A DNA stretch of 6,280 nt from Lysobacteraceae bacterium (GCA_020201235.1 JAIVHD010000273.1:5283-11562); one strand, 5' to 3'. Positions 1 through 6,280 are shown, counted from the stretch's first letter. Program-made: numbers and translations. The notes: a model not told the origin generated them from the letters alone.

Positions 1-845
1 TCGACCAGGCCGGTATCGGCACAGCCGAGCTCGACGTGATCGCCTGGACGCGAGGCCCGGGGCTGGCCGGTGCGCTGCTGGTCGGCGGCGGCTTCGCAGT
101 CAGCTATGCCGCCGCGATCAGGCGTCCGGCGGTCGGCGTGCATCATATGGAAGGCCACCTGCTGTCACCACTGCTCGAACAACAGCCGCCACCGTTTCCG
201 TTTGTCGCACTCCTGGTCTCCGGCGGCCACACCATGCTCATTGAGGTGGCCGAGGCGGGCCGCTACCGTCTGCTTGGGGAGACGCTGGACGATGCCGCCG
301 GCGAGGCCTTCGACAAAACCGCGCGGCTGCTCGGCCTGGCCTACCCGGGCGGGCCCGAAGTGGCCCGGCTGGCCGAGACCGGCGACGCCTCGCGATTTGC
401 CTTTCCACGGCCCATGACGGATCGGCCCGGTCTCGACTTCAGCTTCTCCGGCCTCAAGACCCACACCCGGCTTTTAATCCAGCGCGAGCTGACCGGGCTC
501 CACGGGCCCGGCCTGGATCAGACCCGCGCCGACATCGCCGCCGGCTTCGAGCGCGCCGTGGCCGAAACTCTGGCAATCAAATGCACGCGCGCACTCAAGG
601 CCACGCGCCTGGAACGGCTGGTGGTCGCCGGAGGCGTCAGCGCAAATCGACGACTGCGGGCCGAACTCGACAAAAAAACGCCGGGCACGGTCTATTATCC
701 GCCGCCGGCGCTGTGTACCGACAACGGCGCAATGATCGCCCTGGCCGGCTGGTTCCGCCGCGGATCGGCCACCCGGAATGGAGAAATCGGCGTTCGCCCG
801 CGCTGGCCGCTGGACGAGCTGCCCCCAATGGAAGGTGTACGTTGA
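1..845 (+). CDS. tsaD: tRNA N6-adenosine threonylcarbamoyltransferase TsaD, 5'-truncated by the window edge
   Basis: TsaD transfers the threonylcarbamoyl group from threonylcarbamoyl-AMP to A37 of ANN-decoding tRNAs in the cytoplasm (t6A synthesis), working with TsaB and TsaE in bacteria. The first complete codon in frame is at position 3, and the match to E. coli TsaD is already good there, so the gene starts upstream; the GTG at 36 is internal. About the first 70 residues of a roughly 340-residue protein are missing. Visible motifs in order: [11 protein letters not shown]; the metal-binding VHHMEGH (the two His of HMEGH); [60 protein letters not shown]; and CTDNGAM with the C-terminal metal-binding Asp. 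It ends with the typical [11 protein letters not shown]. Everything present looks intact. The TGA stop overlaps the folB ATG by one base (TGATG), implying co-transcription and probably translational coupling. Identity is secure. Confidence 0.97.
   Translation, partial: DQAGIGTAELDVIAWTRGPGLAGALLVGGGFAVSYAAAIRRPAVGVHHMEGHLLSPLLEQQPPPFPFVALLVSGGHTMLIEVAEAGRYRLLGETLDDAAGEAFDKTARLLGLAYPGGPEVARLAETGDASRFAFPRPMTDRPGLDFSFSGLKTHTRLLIQRELTGLHGPGLDQTRADIAAGFERAVAETLAIKCTRALKATRLERLVVAGGVSANRRLRAELDKKTPGTVYYPPPALCTDNGAMIALAGWFRRGSATRNGEIGVRPRWPLDELPPMEGVR
830..836 (+). promoter_or_regulatory. Ribosome binding site of folB
   Basis: GGAAGGT lies inside the last codons of tsaD, 8 bases before the ATG at 845. 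It supports that ATG as the true folB start and argues against reading the open frame further upstream, which would run through conserved tsaD sequence. Confidence 0.6.
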
Positions 846-1114
846 TGGATCGGATATTTATAAAAGACCTCGAAGTCGAAACCGTGGTCGGCATTTACGA
901 CTGGGAGCGAGAAATTCGCCAGAAAGTGGTGTTAAATCTGGAAATGAGCGCCGACATCGCGCGTGCCGCGCAAACGACACTGGCCGAGCGCTGCTCAGAC
1001 ATCATCCTGAACGAATTCGGGGTCGCCTGGCTCACACTGCAGCTTGACAAACCCGGTGCCGTCACCGGCTCCAAATCAGTCGGTGTGATGATTGAGCGCG
1101 GCCGCAAACCCTGA
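845..1114 (+). CDS. folB: Dihydroneopterin aldolase FolB, internally shortened (89 aa)
   Basis: FolB converts 7,8-dihydroneopterin to 6-hydroxymethyl-dihydropterin and glycolaldehyde, the step before FolK in folate synthesis; it is a small tunnelling-fold oligomer. The N-terminal half ([21 protein letters not shown]) and C-terminal half (LQLDKPGAV, VGVMIERG) are unmistakable. The start is ATG, with a good Shine-Dalgarno and a one-base overlap with tsaD. The product is only 89 residues against about 120 for the family. Aligned by eye to E. coli FolB, RAAQT (residues 40-44) runs almost directly into LAERCSDIIL (46-55). About 29 residues that normally lie between are missing, near nucleotides 974-982. 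The frame is preserved. Glu21 and the catalytic Lys (residue 69, E. coli Lys98) remain. The segments carrying the active-site Tyr (E. coli Tyr53) and the second Glu (Glu73, in LVE) are gone. The product is therefore doubtful as an active aldolase. It could be a natural in-frame deletion, a strain-specific lesion or an assembly error. Confidence 0.88.
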   Translation: MDRIFIKDLEVETVVGIYDWEREIRQKVVLNLEMSADIARAAQTTLAERCSDIILNEFGVAWLTLQLDKPGAVTGSKSVGVMIERGRKP

Positions 1115-1126
1115 TCCTGAAACTTC

Positions 1127-1130
1127 GGAG
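1127..1130 (+). promoter_or_regulatory. Ribosome binding site of folK
   Basis: GGAG sits 6 bases before the GTG at 1137. This decides the folK start: an in-frame TTG at 1092 would add 15 residues with no family similarity and would overlap the end of folB. Confidence 0.65.
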
Positions 1131-1136
1131 ACAAAC

Positions 1137-1625
1137 GTGCCCAACGCCAAACCGGTCTATCTCGGCCTCGGCAGTAACGTCGATGCCCGGCGCAACCTGG
1201 CCTCGGGCCTGGACGCGCTCAAGCGCCGGTTCGGCCAGGTCCTGTGCTCGCCGTTGTACCAGTCCAAAGCCGTCGGCTTCGATGGCAGCGACTTCCTGAA
1301 TGCCTGCTGCCTGGTCCACACTGAACTCGACCCCGAGGCGCTGAAAGCCTGGCTGACCGCGCTCGAAGACCGCCACGGCCGCCAGCGCGACCTGCCCAAA
1401 TTTGCCGACCGCACACTCGACATCGATATTCTGTTGCACGGTGACCACGCCGGGCGCTTCGGCAAGCTTGAGCTGTCGCGCGGCGAAATTTTGAAGTACG
1501 CCCACGTCCTCAAACCGCTGGCCGACCTCGCGCCCGAGCGCCAGCACCCGCGATCAGGCAAGACTTTCGCCGAGCACTGGCGCGAATTCAACGGCGACCG
1601 AACGCTCGAAAAAATTACATGGTAA
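1137..1625 (+). CDS. folK: 2-amino-4-hydroxy-6-hydroxymethyldihydropteridine pyrophosphokinase (HPPK)
   Basis: HPPK transfers pyrophosphate from ATP to 6-hydroxymethyl-dihydropterin, the product of FolB, giving the substrate of dihydropteroate synthase. The start is GTG with a GGAG Shine-Dalgarno 6 bases upstream, and the product is 162 residues, normal for the family. The N-terminal YLGLGSN (residues 8-14) is the pterin-side signature. LEDRHGRQRD followed by FADRTLDIDIL (around residues 76-99) is the central HPPK motif, with the two Mg-binding Asp of the DxD and the surrounding Arg residues. The C-terminal part (LSRGEILKYAHVLKPLADLAP) matches the HPPK subtype common in Gammaproteobacteria, where ILKYA replaces the more usual HPR-type stretch. 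It follows folB by 22 bases, in pathway order, and is the last + strand gene here. No defect is visible. Confidence 0.95.
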   Translation: MPNAKPVYLGLGSNVDARRNLASGLDALKRRFGQVLCSPLYQSKAVGFDGSDFLNACCLVHTELDPEALKAWLTALEDRHGRQRDLPKFADRTLDIDILLHGDHAGRFGKLELSRGEILKYAHVLKPLADLAPERQHPRSGKTFAEHWREFNGDRTLEKITW

Positions 1626-1807
1626 AGCCGGGGCCAACCAAAACCCGCCGCCCAAACCAGCCCACGGCACGCGTCGCCCACAATTTAACAGCAGCCTTCG
1701 AAAGCCAATCCATCTCGGCCCTCGCGACTCGCGCAGCGTGCCGCTGAACTTGGCTTATTCACCACCTTCCGGCGCGTTCAATTTTATCCAGTGAGTGGGC
1801 TCGTAAA
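1626..1807. other. Convergent intergenic spacer
   Basis: This 182-base gap separates the 3' ends of folK (+) and the cryptochrome gene (-). I see no convincing gene. A small perfect hairpin, CAGCG-TGC-CGCTG at 1734-1746, is present but lacks a T tract on either strand. No strong intrinsic terminator for either gene was found, so termination may be Rho-dependent or the two transcripts may overlap. Confidence 0.5.
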
Positions 1808-3349
1808 TCAACCGGCCGGGTTTTTCCGAATCGAGTTGGCGACTTTGGCGATGGCACTGCGTTCGCCCGGGTCGAGACGCTCGATGTTGCGGAGCTGCAG
1901 GGACATGCGCTGATTTTTACGCAGTTTCGTTTCGTGGCGGATCAGGTAATCCCAGTAGAGCGTGGTGAAGGGGCAGGCGTCGTCGCCGGTGCGCCGGGCC
2001 GGGTTTTTCGGACAGGCCGCGCAGTAATTGCTCATCCGCTGGATATATTTACCTGTGGCGACATAGGGCTTTGAGGCCATCAGGCCGCCGTCGCCGTATT
2101 GCGACATGCCCAGCGTGTTGGGCAACTCGACCCACTCGACCGCGTCCACATAGACGGCCAGGTACCATTCGTGGACCCGCTTCGGATGCACCCCGAGCAG
2201 GAGGGCATAGAGACCGGTCACCATGAGCCGCTGGATGTGGTGGGCATAACCGTGCTCGAGGGTCTGCCCGATGGTTTGCCGCAGGCAGGCAAGGTCGGTT
2301 TCGCCGGTCCAATAGAACGTCGGCAGGTCTTCCCGCGCGTCCATTGCGTTACGATCGGCATATTCGGGCATGTGTGTCCAGTAGATGCCGCGCACGTATT
2401 CGCGCCAGCCCAGGATTTGCCGGATAAAGCCTTCAACCGCATTGAGCGGGGCCGTGCCGTCGTAGTAGGCTTGTTCGGCGGCCTCGACGACCTCGCGCGG
2501 GTCGAGCAGCTTGAGGTTGAGCGACGAACTGAGCAGCGAGTGGTAGAGCCAGGGTTCATCCTGCCACATGGCGTCCTGGTAGCGACCGAACCTTGACAGG
2601 CGCCGTTCGATGAATTGCTTGAGGTCGCGGCGTGCTTCGGCCCGGGTGACCGGCCAGCTGAACCGTTCGAGCGAACCGGGGTGGTCGGCGAAGCGCGCGT
2701 TGACCAGTTCGATCACCTCGCGGGTCAACTCGTCGGGCCGGTGACGAGGACCGTCATTGGGCTCCTCGGGACCGCTCTTGGCAAACGTTTCGCGGTTGTC
2801 CTTGTCGTAGTTCCAGTTGCCACCGATGGGTTTGCCGGCTTCCATCAGAACGTCGAAGCGCTTGCGCAACTGACGGTAGAAATACTCCATGCGCAGGGAT
2901 TTTCGACCGTCGGCGTGGGCTGCAAAATCCTCCGGGGTGGTGAAAAAGTGTCGGTCTTCGCGCAGCTCCAGCGCCACTGTGGCCTTTTCGCAAACCTGTT
3001 CCAGACCCCGCAGAACTCGCCATTCGCCGGGGCGGGTGACAATGACTTGATCAGGACGTAGCGACTTCAGGTCGGTGGTCAGGCGTTGCGACAAGTGCTC
3101 GCTTTGCTTGCGATCGTCGAGCCGGGTGTATTCGACGCGAATACCGCGTTCGCGCAGCGCCTCGCCGAAGTGGCGCATGGCTGCGAGAAACACGGCGATC
3201 CGCTGCTTGCTCGACCAGACATGGGTCGACTCGTGCGCGACCTCAGCCATCCAGACGGCATCCCGGTCGACATCGAAACCATCGAAGGCGGCGGCCCCGG
3301 GGTCGAGTTGGTCGCCGAAAACGACGATGAGGTTGCGTACGCGGGTCAC
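1808..3349 (-). CDS. Iron-sulfur bacterial cryptochrome / prokaryotic (6-4) photolyase (FeS-BCP family)
   Basis: Flavoprotein of the PhrB (Agrobacterium) / CryB (Rhodobacter) family, 513 residues, the usual length. Members bind FAD, a lumazine antenna and a [4Fe-4S] cluster; some repair (6-4) photoproducts with light, others have signalling roles. The N-terminus has the antenna-domain signature LIVVFGDQLDP (7-17). The four expected cluster Cys are present: C355, C443, C446 (NYCAACP) and C459 (DACPF). They sit 5 residues beyond the PhrB positions I recall (350, 438, 441, 454). With the same offset, the electron-transfer and active-site residues also match: W347, W395, Y396, Y435, Y429 and H371 (in YAHHIQR). 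The GTG start overlaps the photolyase stop by four bases (GTGA), with no good Shine-Dalgarno, so re-initiation by terminating ribosomes is likely. The frame stays open far upstream, but that part is a shadow of the photolyase gene. The family is clear; choosing (6-4) repair over signalling is inference. Confidence 0.93.
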   Translation of the reverse strand: MTRVRNLIVVFGDQLDPGAAAFDGFDVDRDAVWMAEVAHESTHVWSSKQRIAVFLAAMRHFGEALRERGIRVEYTRLDDRKQSEHLSQRLTTDLKSLRPDQVIVTRPGEWRVLRGLEQVCEKATVALELREDRHFFTTPEDFAAHADGRKSLRMEYFYRQLRKRFDVLMEAGKPIGGNWNYDKDNRETFAKSGPEEPNDGPRHRPDELTREVIELVNARFADHPGSLERFSWPVTRAEARRDLKQFIERRLSRFGRYQDAMWQDEPWLYHSLLSSSLNLKLLDPREVVEAAEQAYYDGTAPLNAVEGFIRQILGWREYVRGIYWTHMPEYADRNAMDAREDLPTFYWTGETDLACLRQTIGQTLEHGYAHHIQRLMVTGLYALLLGVHPKRVHEWYLAVYVDAVEWVELPNTLGMSQYGDGGLMASKPYVATGKYIQRMSNYCAACPKNPARRTGDDACPFTTLYWDYLIRHETKLRKNQRMSLQLRNIERLDPGERSAIAKVANSIRKNPAG

Positions 3350-4791
3350 GCGTTTTCGTTTTTCAATTGGTCGAGGGCAGCAAGGGCGCGCTCGCGGCCT
3401 TGCTTGTGATCGATGATGGGCCTGGGGTAATCCTCTCCCAGGGTAATCCCGGCTTGCCGCAGGATGCCGTCGGGCGCTTCCCAGGGTTCGTGGATGTATC
3501 GGTTCGGCAACTTGCGCAGTTCGGGCAGCCATTGACGGACATAATGACCATCGGGGTCGAATTTCTTGCCCTGGATCATCGGATTGAAGATCCGGAAATA
3601 CGGTGCGGCGTCGGCCCCGCAACCACCGCTCCATTGCCAGCCCAGGGTATTGCTGGCGAGATCCGCGTCGACCAGCGTGTCCCAGAACCAGCGCGCGCCG
3701 TCGTTCCAGCTTTGCAGGAGATGCTTCACCAGCAGCGAGGACACAATCATGCGCACCCGGTTGTGCATCCAGCCGGTCTCGTAGAGCTGGCGCATGCCGG
3801 CGTCGACGATCGGATAGCCGGTGCGGCCCGCCTGCCAGGCCGCCAGTGCGGCGCGATCGGTCTCCCAGGGAAAGTCGGCATACTTTTCCTGAAGCGGGGC
3901 GTCGGGCGTGTGTGGGAAATGATAGAGCACGTTGTAGGCGAACTCCCGCCAGTAGATTTCCTTGGCGAAAGTTTGTGAGCCCGTGGCGCGCGGGTCGTGC
4001 GCGTCGCTCAGCGCATGCAGCACCTGACCGGGACTGATGTGGCCCCAATGCAGGTGGGGCGACAAGCTGGATGTGCCGTCGCGGTCAGGGCGGTCCCGGT
4101 CGGTGTCGTAAGCTGCTACCGGGCCGTCCAGAAAGTCGCGCAAGCGCGTCTGCGCGGCTGCCTCGCCGACCTCCCAGTGCGGGTAGAACTTCCGGTACCA
4201 CTGCACTTTTGGCAACAACTCCAGCGAATCGAGCGCGACCGAGCGCGGATACTGGTCGGGAAAACAAAGCCCTTCGGTCTCGATCTCGATTGGCGGAGCC
4301 ACCTTTCGCTCCTTCACCTTTCTCCAATACGGCGTATAGACTTTGTAGGCATTGCCCGAGCCGGTGCTGACGGTGTGTGGTTCGTTGAGCAAGGAACCGT
4401 TGAAACTCTCGACCTCGATGCCATCGTCGCGCAGCGCGCGTTTGACCGTCGCATCCACTTCCCGCAGCGCCGCCTCGTAGCGCCGGTTCCAATAAACCCG
4501 CCGCGCGCCGGACTTCTCGATCACGTCCCGCAGTTCGGCGAGGCTGTCACCCCGACGCAGGACCAGCTTGCCACCGAGGTCGGCGAACTGCCCGCCGAGC
4601 ACCTGCAGTGCCTGGTGCAACCACCACTTCGACGCCGCCCCCGGGGCCCAGCGACCCGCCTCATCCGGCGCATGCACGAACACGGGGACAACCGGAGCAC
4701 CGCTGTGTAGCGCGGCTGCCAACGCGGGGTTGTCCTGGAGACGAAGGTCCTTGCGGAACCATACAATTGTCGGGGCGTTTGAGATGGTCAT
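3346..4791 (-). CDS. phr: Class I deoxyribodipyrimidine photolyase (CPD photolyase)
   Basis: Light-driven flavoenzyme that splits cyclobutane pyrimidine dimers in DNA using reduced FAD; 481 residues, typical length. The N-terminal antenna-binding domain begins TIVWFRKDLRLQDNPAL (8-24). The C-terminal helical FAD domain carries TGYPIVDAGMRQL (324-336), GWMHNRVRM (340-348) and DADLASNTLGWQW (375-387), then ADAAPYFRIFNP. Compared with E. coli photolyase, the tryptophan chain is conserved (W309, W362, W385 for W306, W359, W382). So are the flavin N5-contacting Asn (N381 for N378) and the lesion-contacting E278, W281 and N344. The residues do not tell me whether the antenna is methenyltetrahydrofolate or 8-hydroxydeazaflavin. 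The ATG at 4791 has an in-frame TGA directly before it, so no longer start is possible. No well-spaced Shine-Dalgarno is seen (a GGAG lies 19 bases upstream). It starts 46 bases after the flavoprotein gene and ends inside the cryptochrome start codon. Confidence 0.96.
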   Translation of the reverse strand: MTISNAPTIVWFRKDLRLQDNPALAAALHSGAPVVPVFVHAPDEAGRWAPGAASKWWLHQALQVLGGQFADLGGKLVLRRGDSLAELRDVIEKSGARRVYWNRRYEAALREVDATVKRALRDDGIEVESFNGSLLNEPHTVSTGSGNAYKVYTPYWRKVKERKVAPPIEIETEGLCFPDQYPRSVALDSLELLPKVQWYRKFYPHWEVGEAAAQTRLRDFLDGPVAAYDTDRDRPDRDGTSSLSPHLHWGHISPGQVLHALSDAHDPRATGSQTFAKEIYWREFAYNVLYHFPHTPDAPLQEKYADFPWETDRAALAAWQAGRTGYPIVDAGMRQLYETGWMHNRVRMIVSSLLVKHLLQSWNDGARWFWDTLVDADLASNTLGWQWSGGCGADAAPYFRIFNPMIQGKKFDPDGHYVRQWLPELRKLPNRYIHEPWEAPDGILRQAGITLGEDYPRPIIDHKQGRERALAALDQLKNENA

Positions 4792-4837
4792 TCAGGCAAT
4801 CGGCGCTTGGCTCCGTAACGATTGATCAGGACGGTTA

Positions 4838-5596
4838 TCAACGGTAGTCGGGGTTGGCATAATCGAAGCGACAACCTGCCGTCCACGCCTTGCGGTCGTT
4901 GCCATGCGCGGGGATACCGCCGGCATCCTTCAGCAGGCGCGCCATGTGCATCAGATTCCAGGCCATGAAGGTGGTGTTGCGCTGGGTAAAGTCGTTGTCG
5001 ATACCCACCGGCGAACCATCCTCCTCGGTGTCGCCGTAGCTCTGACCCGGTCCGGCCTCCCCGATCCAGCCGGCATCGGCTTGCGGCGGTATGCAGTAGC
5101 CCAAATGCTGCAACGCATACAGGATGGACATGGAACAATGCTTGATGCCGTCCTCGTTGCCAGTGATGATGCAGCCACCGGTGCGACCGTAGTAAATTGA
5201 CTGATTGCGATCGTTGAGTTTGCCGGATTCGGCGTACAGTCGCTCGATGACGACACGACAAACCGAAGAAACCTCGCCCAACCAGATTGGTGTGCCAATG
5301 ACCAGAATGTTGGCCTGCATGACTTTTTCACACAGCGCCGGCCAGTCGTCACGGTCAAAACCATGCTCGCGCATGTCGGGGTAGACACCAAATGGCAAGG
5401 TCAGATCGGCGGCTCGAATCATCTCGCTATGCACACCATTTTGGGTCATGATGGTTTGCGCCACCTGCATCAGGCTTTCTGTATGCGAGGACTCGCGGGA
5501 CGGCTTCAGCGTGCAGTTGATAAACAGCGCTGAAAGATCAGAAAAATTAAAGTTGTGATTCTCACACAATGCTTGCTGTTGTTCATTCAGGCTCAT
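4838..5596 (-). CDS. Flavodoxin-fold NAD(P)H-dependent FMN reductase-like protein
   Basis: Predicted 252-residue cytoplasmic flavoprotein of the NADPH-dependent FMN reductase / multimeric flavodoxin (WrbA-like) superfamily. After a hydrophilic lead of about 20 residues comes a flavodoxin-type first strand and phosphate loop, ALFINCTLKPSRESSHT (23-39). VIGTPIWLGEVSSVCR (99-114) fits the second FMN-binding loop and following helix. GCIITGNEDG (141-150) fits the third flavin-contacting loop. No transmembrane segment or signal peptide is seen. The chosen ATG at 5596 has GGAA seven bases upstream; the frame extends to a TTG at 5647, which lacks a ribosome site. It is 72 bases after the PoxB-like gene and 46 before the photolyase gene, so likely in one operon. 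The gene looks less GC-rich than its neighbours, most strongly at its 5' end, which may indicate acquisition. The substrate is unknown. Supplying reducing power to the photolyase flavin is possible but purely contextual. Confidence 0.8.
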   Translation of the reverse strand: MSLNEQQQALCENHNFNFSDLSALFINCTLKPSRESSHTESLMQVAQTIMTQNGVHSEMIRAADLTLPFGVYPDMREHGFDRDDWPALCEKVMQANILVIGTPIWLGEVSSVCRVVIERLYAESGKLNDRNQSIYYGRTGGCIITGNEDGIKHCSMSILYALQHLGYCIPPQADAGWIGEAGPGQSYGDTEEDGSPVGIDNDFTQRNTTFMAWNLMHMARLLKDAGGIPAHGNDRKAWTAGCRFDYANPDYR

Positions 5597-5603
5597 GTCA
5601 AAG

Positions 5604-5607
5604 TTCC
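5604..5607 (-). promoter_or_regulatory. Ribosome binding site of the FMN reductase-like gene
   Basis: On the - strand GGAA lies 7 bases before the ATG at 5596. It favours this ATG over the in-frame TTG at 5647, which would add 17 residues without family character. Confidence 0.5.
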
Positions 5608-5668
5608 AATGATGGGGTGGGTTCAGGATAATCGTACTGTGTGGCAAATAAGGCGGGGCAAGGCCGGC

Positions 5669-6280
5669 TCAGGCACCAAAAGCCTCGCGAATCTTCGCCA
5701 TGCCGAATTTCATTGCCTGTCCAAATGCAATTTTGGGCGGCATGATCAGCGCATCCGGATCAACAAAAACGTTGACCACCACCGGCGCGTTGGCCTCCAA
5801 TGCCTGTTGCAGGACCGTGTCGAGCTGGGCGGGATCGGTGACCGTCATCCCGACCGCACCGCACGCTTCGGCCAGTGCGGCAAAATCCGGATTGGTAATG
5901 TCGGTGCCCCAGTCGGGCAAACCCTTGGCTTCCTGTTCCAGCGTAATGAAACCGAGTTTGGCGTTGTTCAGCACCACGATGACGACAGGAAGCTCATACC
6001 GCACCGCTGTTACCAGATCACCAATCAGCATGGAAAACGCGCCGTCACCAACCACAGCGATCACGCGATGATCCGGATACGCCAGTTGTGCCCCGATCGC
6101 ACCCGGCAGCCCGATAGCCATGCTGGCCAGACCGCCGGACAAGGTAAAGCGTTGACCTGGCCGGACGCGCAGATGGCGTGCCGCCCAGGCTGTGGAAGTG
6201 CCGGTATCGGCGATAAAGATGGTTTTGTCAGGAGCCACATCGGACACCGCCCTGAGAACCCGTGGCGGTGCAATCGGGGT
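5669..6280 (-). CDS. PoxB-like thiamine-diphosphate enzyme (pyruvate oxidase/dehydrogenase type), C-terminal part, N-terminus outside window
   Basis: The frame is open to the window edge, giving the last 203 residues of a protein that should be about 570-580 long; the ATG at 6247 is internal. These residues match the C-terminal TPP-binding domain of E. coli PoxB (pyruvate:ubiquinone oxidoreductase, which decarboxylates pyruvate to acetate using TPP and FAD). GTSTAWAARHL (27-37) pairs with the PoxB GTPTVWAARYL. VVGDGAFSMLIGDL to VLNN (76-106) is the GDG...NN diphosphate/Mg-binding motif. IMPPKI (189-194) pairs with the PoxB IPPQI. The protein ends at KIREAFGA, where E. coli PoxB continues with about 20 more residues forming its lipid-activated membrane-binding tail, so this enzyme probably lacks that mode of activation. 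Other TPP enzymes such as acetolactate synthase are less similar. The electron acceptor (quinone or oxygen) cannot be told. It is the most upstream - strand gene here and probably leads or belongs to the operon with the flavoprotein and photolyase genes. Confidence 0.85.
   Translation of the reverse strand, partial: TPIAPPRVLRAVSDVAPDKTIFIADTGTSTAWAARHLRVRPGQRFTLSGGLASMAIGLPGAIGAQLAYPDHRVIAVVGDGAFSMLIGDLVTAVRYELPVVIVVLNNAKLGFITLEQEAKGLPDWGTDITNPDFAALAEACGAVGMTVTDPAQLDTVLQQALEANAPVVVNVFVDPDALIMPPKIAFGQAMKFGMAKIREAFGA

Noticed and set aside
581..844. In-frame extension upstream of folB
   Set aside because: It overlaps conserved tsaD sequence out of frame. The FolB N-terminus and a good ribosome site place the start at the ATG at 845.
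1734..1746. Hairpin CAGCG-TGC-CGCTG as a terminator between folK and the cryptochrome gene
   Set aside because: The stem is only 5 bp, and neither strand has a run of T after it.
1810..1826. AACCGGCCGGGTTTTT as a + strand terminator for folK
   Set aside because: At best a 4-bp stem is possible. The sequence is the coding 3' end of the cryptochrome gene (Lys-Asn-Pro-Ala-Gly-stop read on the - strand).
3350..4048. An open frame continuing upstream of the cryptochrome gene on the - strand, suggesting a 746-residue fusion protein
   Set aside because: The extra 233 residues lie out of frame within the photolyase gene, whose own frame carries all the family motifs. They are Arg/Ala/Pro-rich with no domain character, and the family start (LIVVFGDQ) falls just after the GTG at 3349.
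3997..4710. Long + strand open frame (237 codons) opposite the photolyase gene, with similar ones at 3367-3978 and 2099-2596
   Set aside because: They mirror the strongly coding - strand genes in GC-rich DNA, show no recognisable domain, and have no supporting ribosome site. They are antisense shadows.
5597..5668. Promoter in the gap before the FMN reductase-like gene
   Set aside because: TTGCC-like and TACGAT/TATCCT-like hexamers occur, but none has a 16-18 base spacing. The evidence is too weak to report.
1..6280. Search for tRNA genes, CRISPR repeats, insertion sequences, attachment sites and long direct repeats
   Set aside because: None was seen by eye. Almost all of the window is accounted for by recognisable protein genes.

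Overview
This is a 6.3-kb stretch of bacterial chromosome that is GC-rich by eye. The TsaD, FolB and FolK sequences, and their order, most resemble Gammaproteobacteria. I cannot name the genus. No tRNA, rRNA, CRISPR array, insertion sequence or phage gene is visible.

The window holds two convergent gene sets. On the + strand (1-1625) is a tight housekeeping cluster: the C-terminal three quarters of tsaD (tRNA t6A37 modification), then folB (dihydroneopterin aldolase) overlapping it by one base, then folK (HPPK) 22 bases later. FolB and FolK catalyse consecutive steps of folate synthesis. The folB frame is intact, but its product is 89 residues long. Against E. coli FolB it lacks a block of about 29 residues that includes two of the four recognised active-site residues. 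This is the strongest anomaly in the window. Positions 1626-1807 are a short convergent spacer with no convincing terminator.

On the - strand (6280 down to 1808) four genes run in one direction and look like one transcription unit. In transcription order they are: the C-terminal part of a PoxB-like thiamine-diphosphate enzyme (pyruvate oxidase/dehydrogenase type), a flavodoxin-fold NAD(P)H-dependent FMN reductase-like protein, a class I DNA photolyase, and an iron-sulfur bacterial cryptochrome/(6-4) photolyase. The last two overlap by 4 bases (GTGA), so their translation is probably coupled. Both light-enzyme sequences keep their flavin, electron-transfer and (in the second) Fe-S cluster residues. 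The pair could therefore cover both major UV lesions, CPDs and (6-4) photoproducts. Three of the four - strand proteins belong to flavin-binding families and PoxB-type enzymes also bind FAD. A functional link between the two metabolic flavoproteins and the photolyases is only a hypothesis.

I see no clearly undescribed system. The points worth following are the shortened FolB, the overlapping photolyase pair with its flavoprotein neighbours, the missing membrane tail of the PoxB-like protein, and the AT-rich 5' end of the FMN reductase gene.
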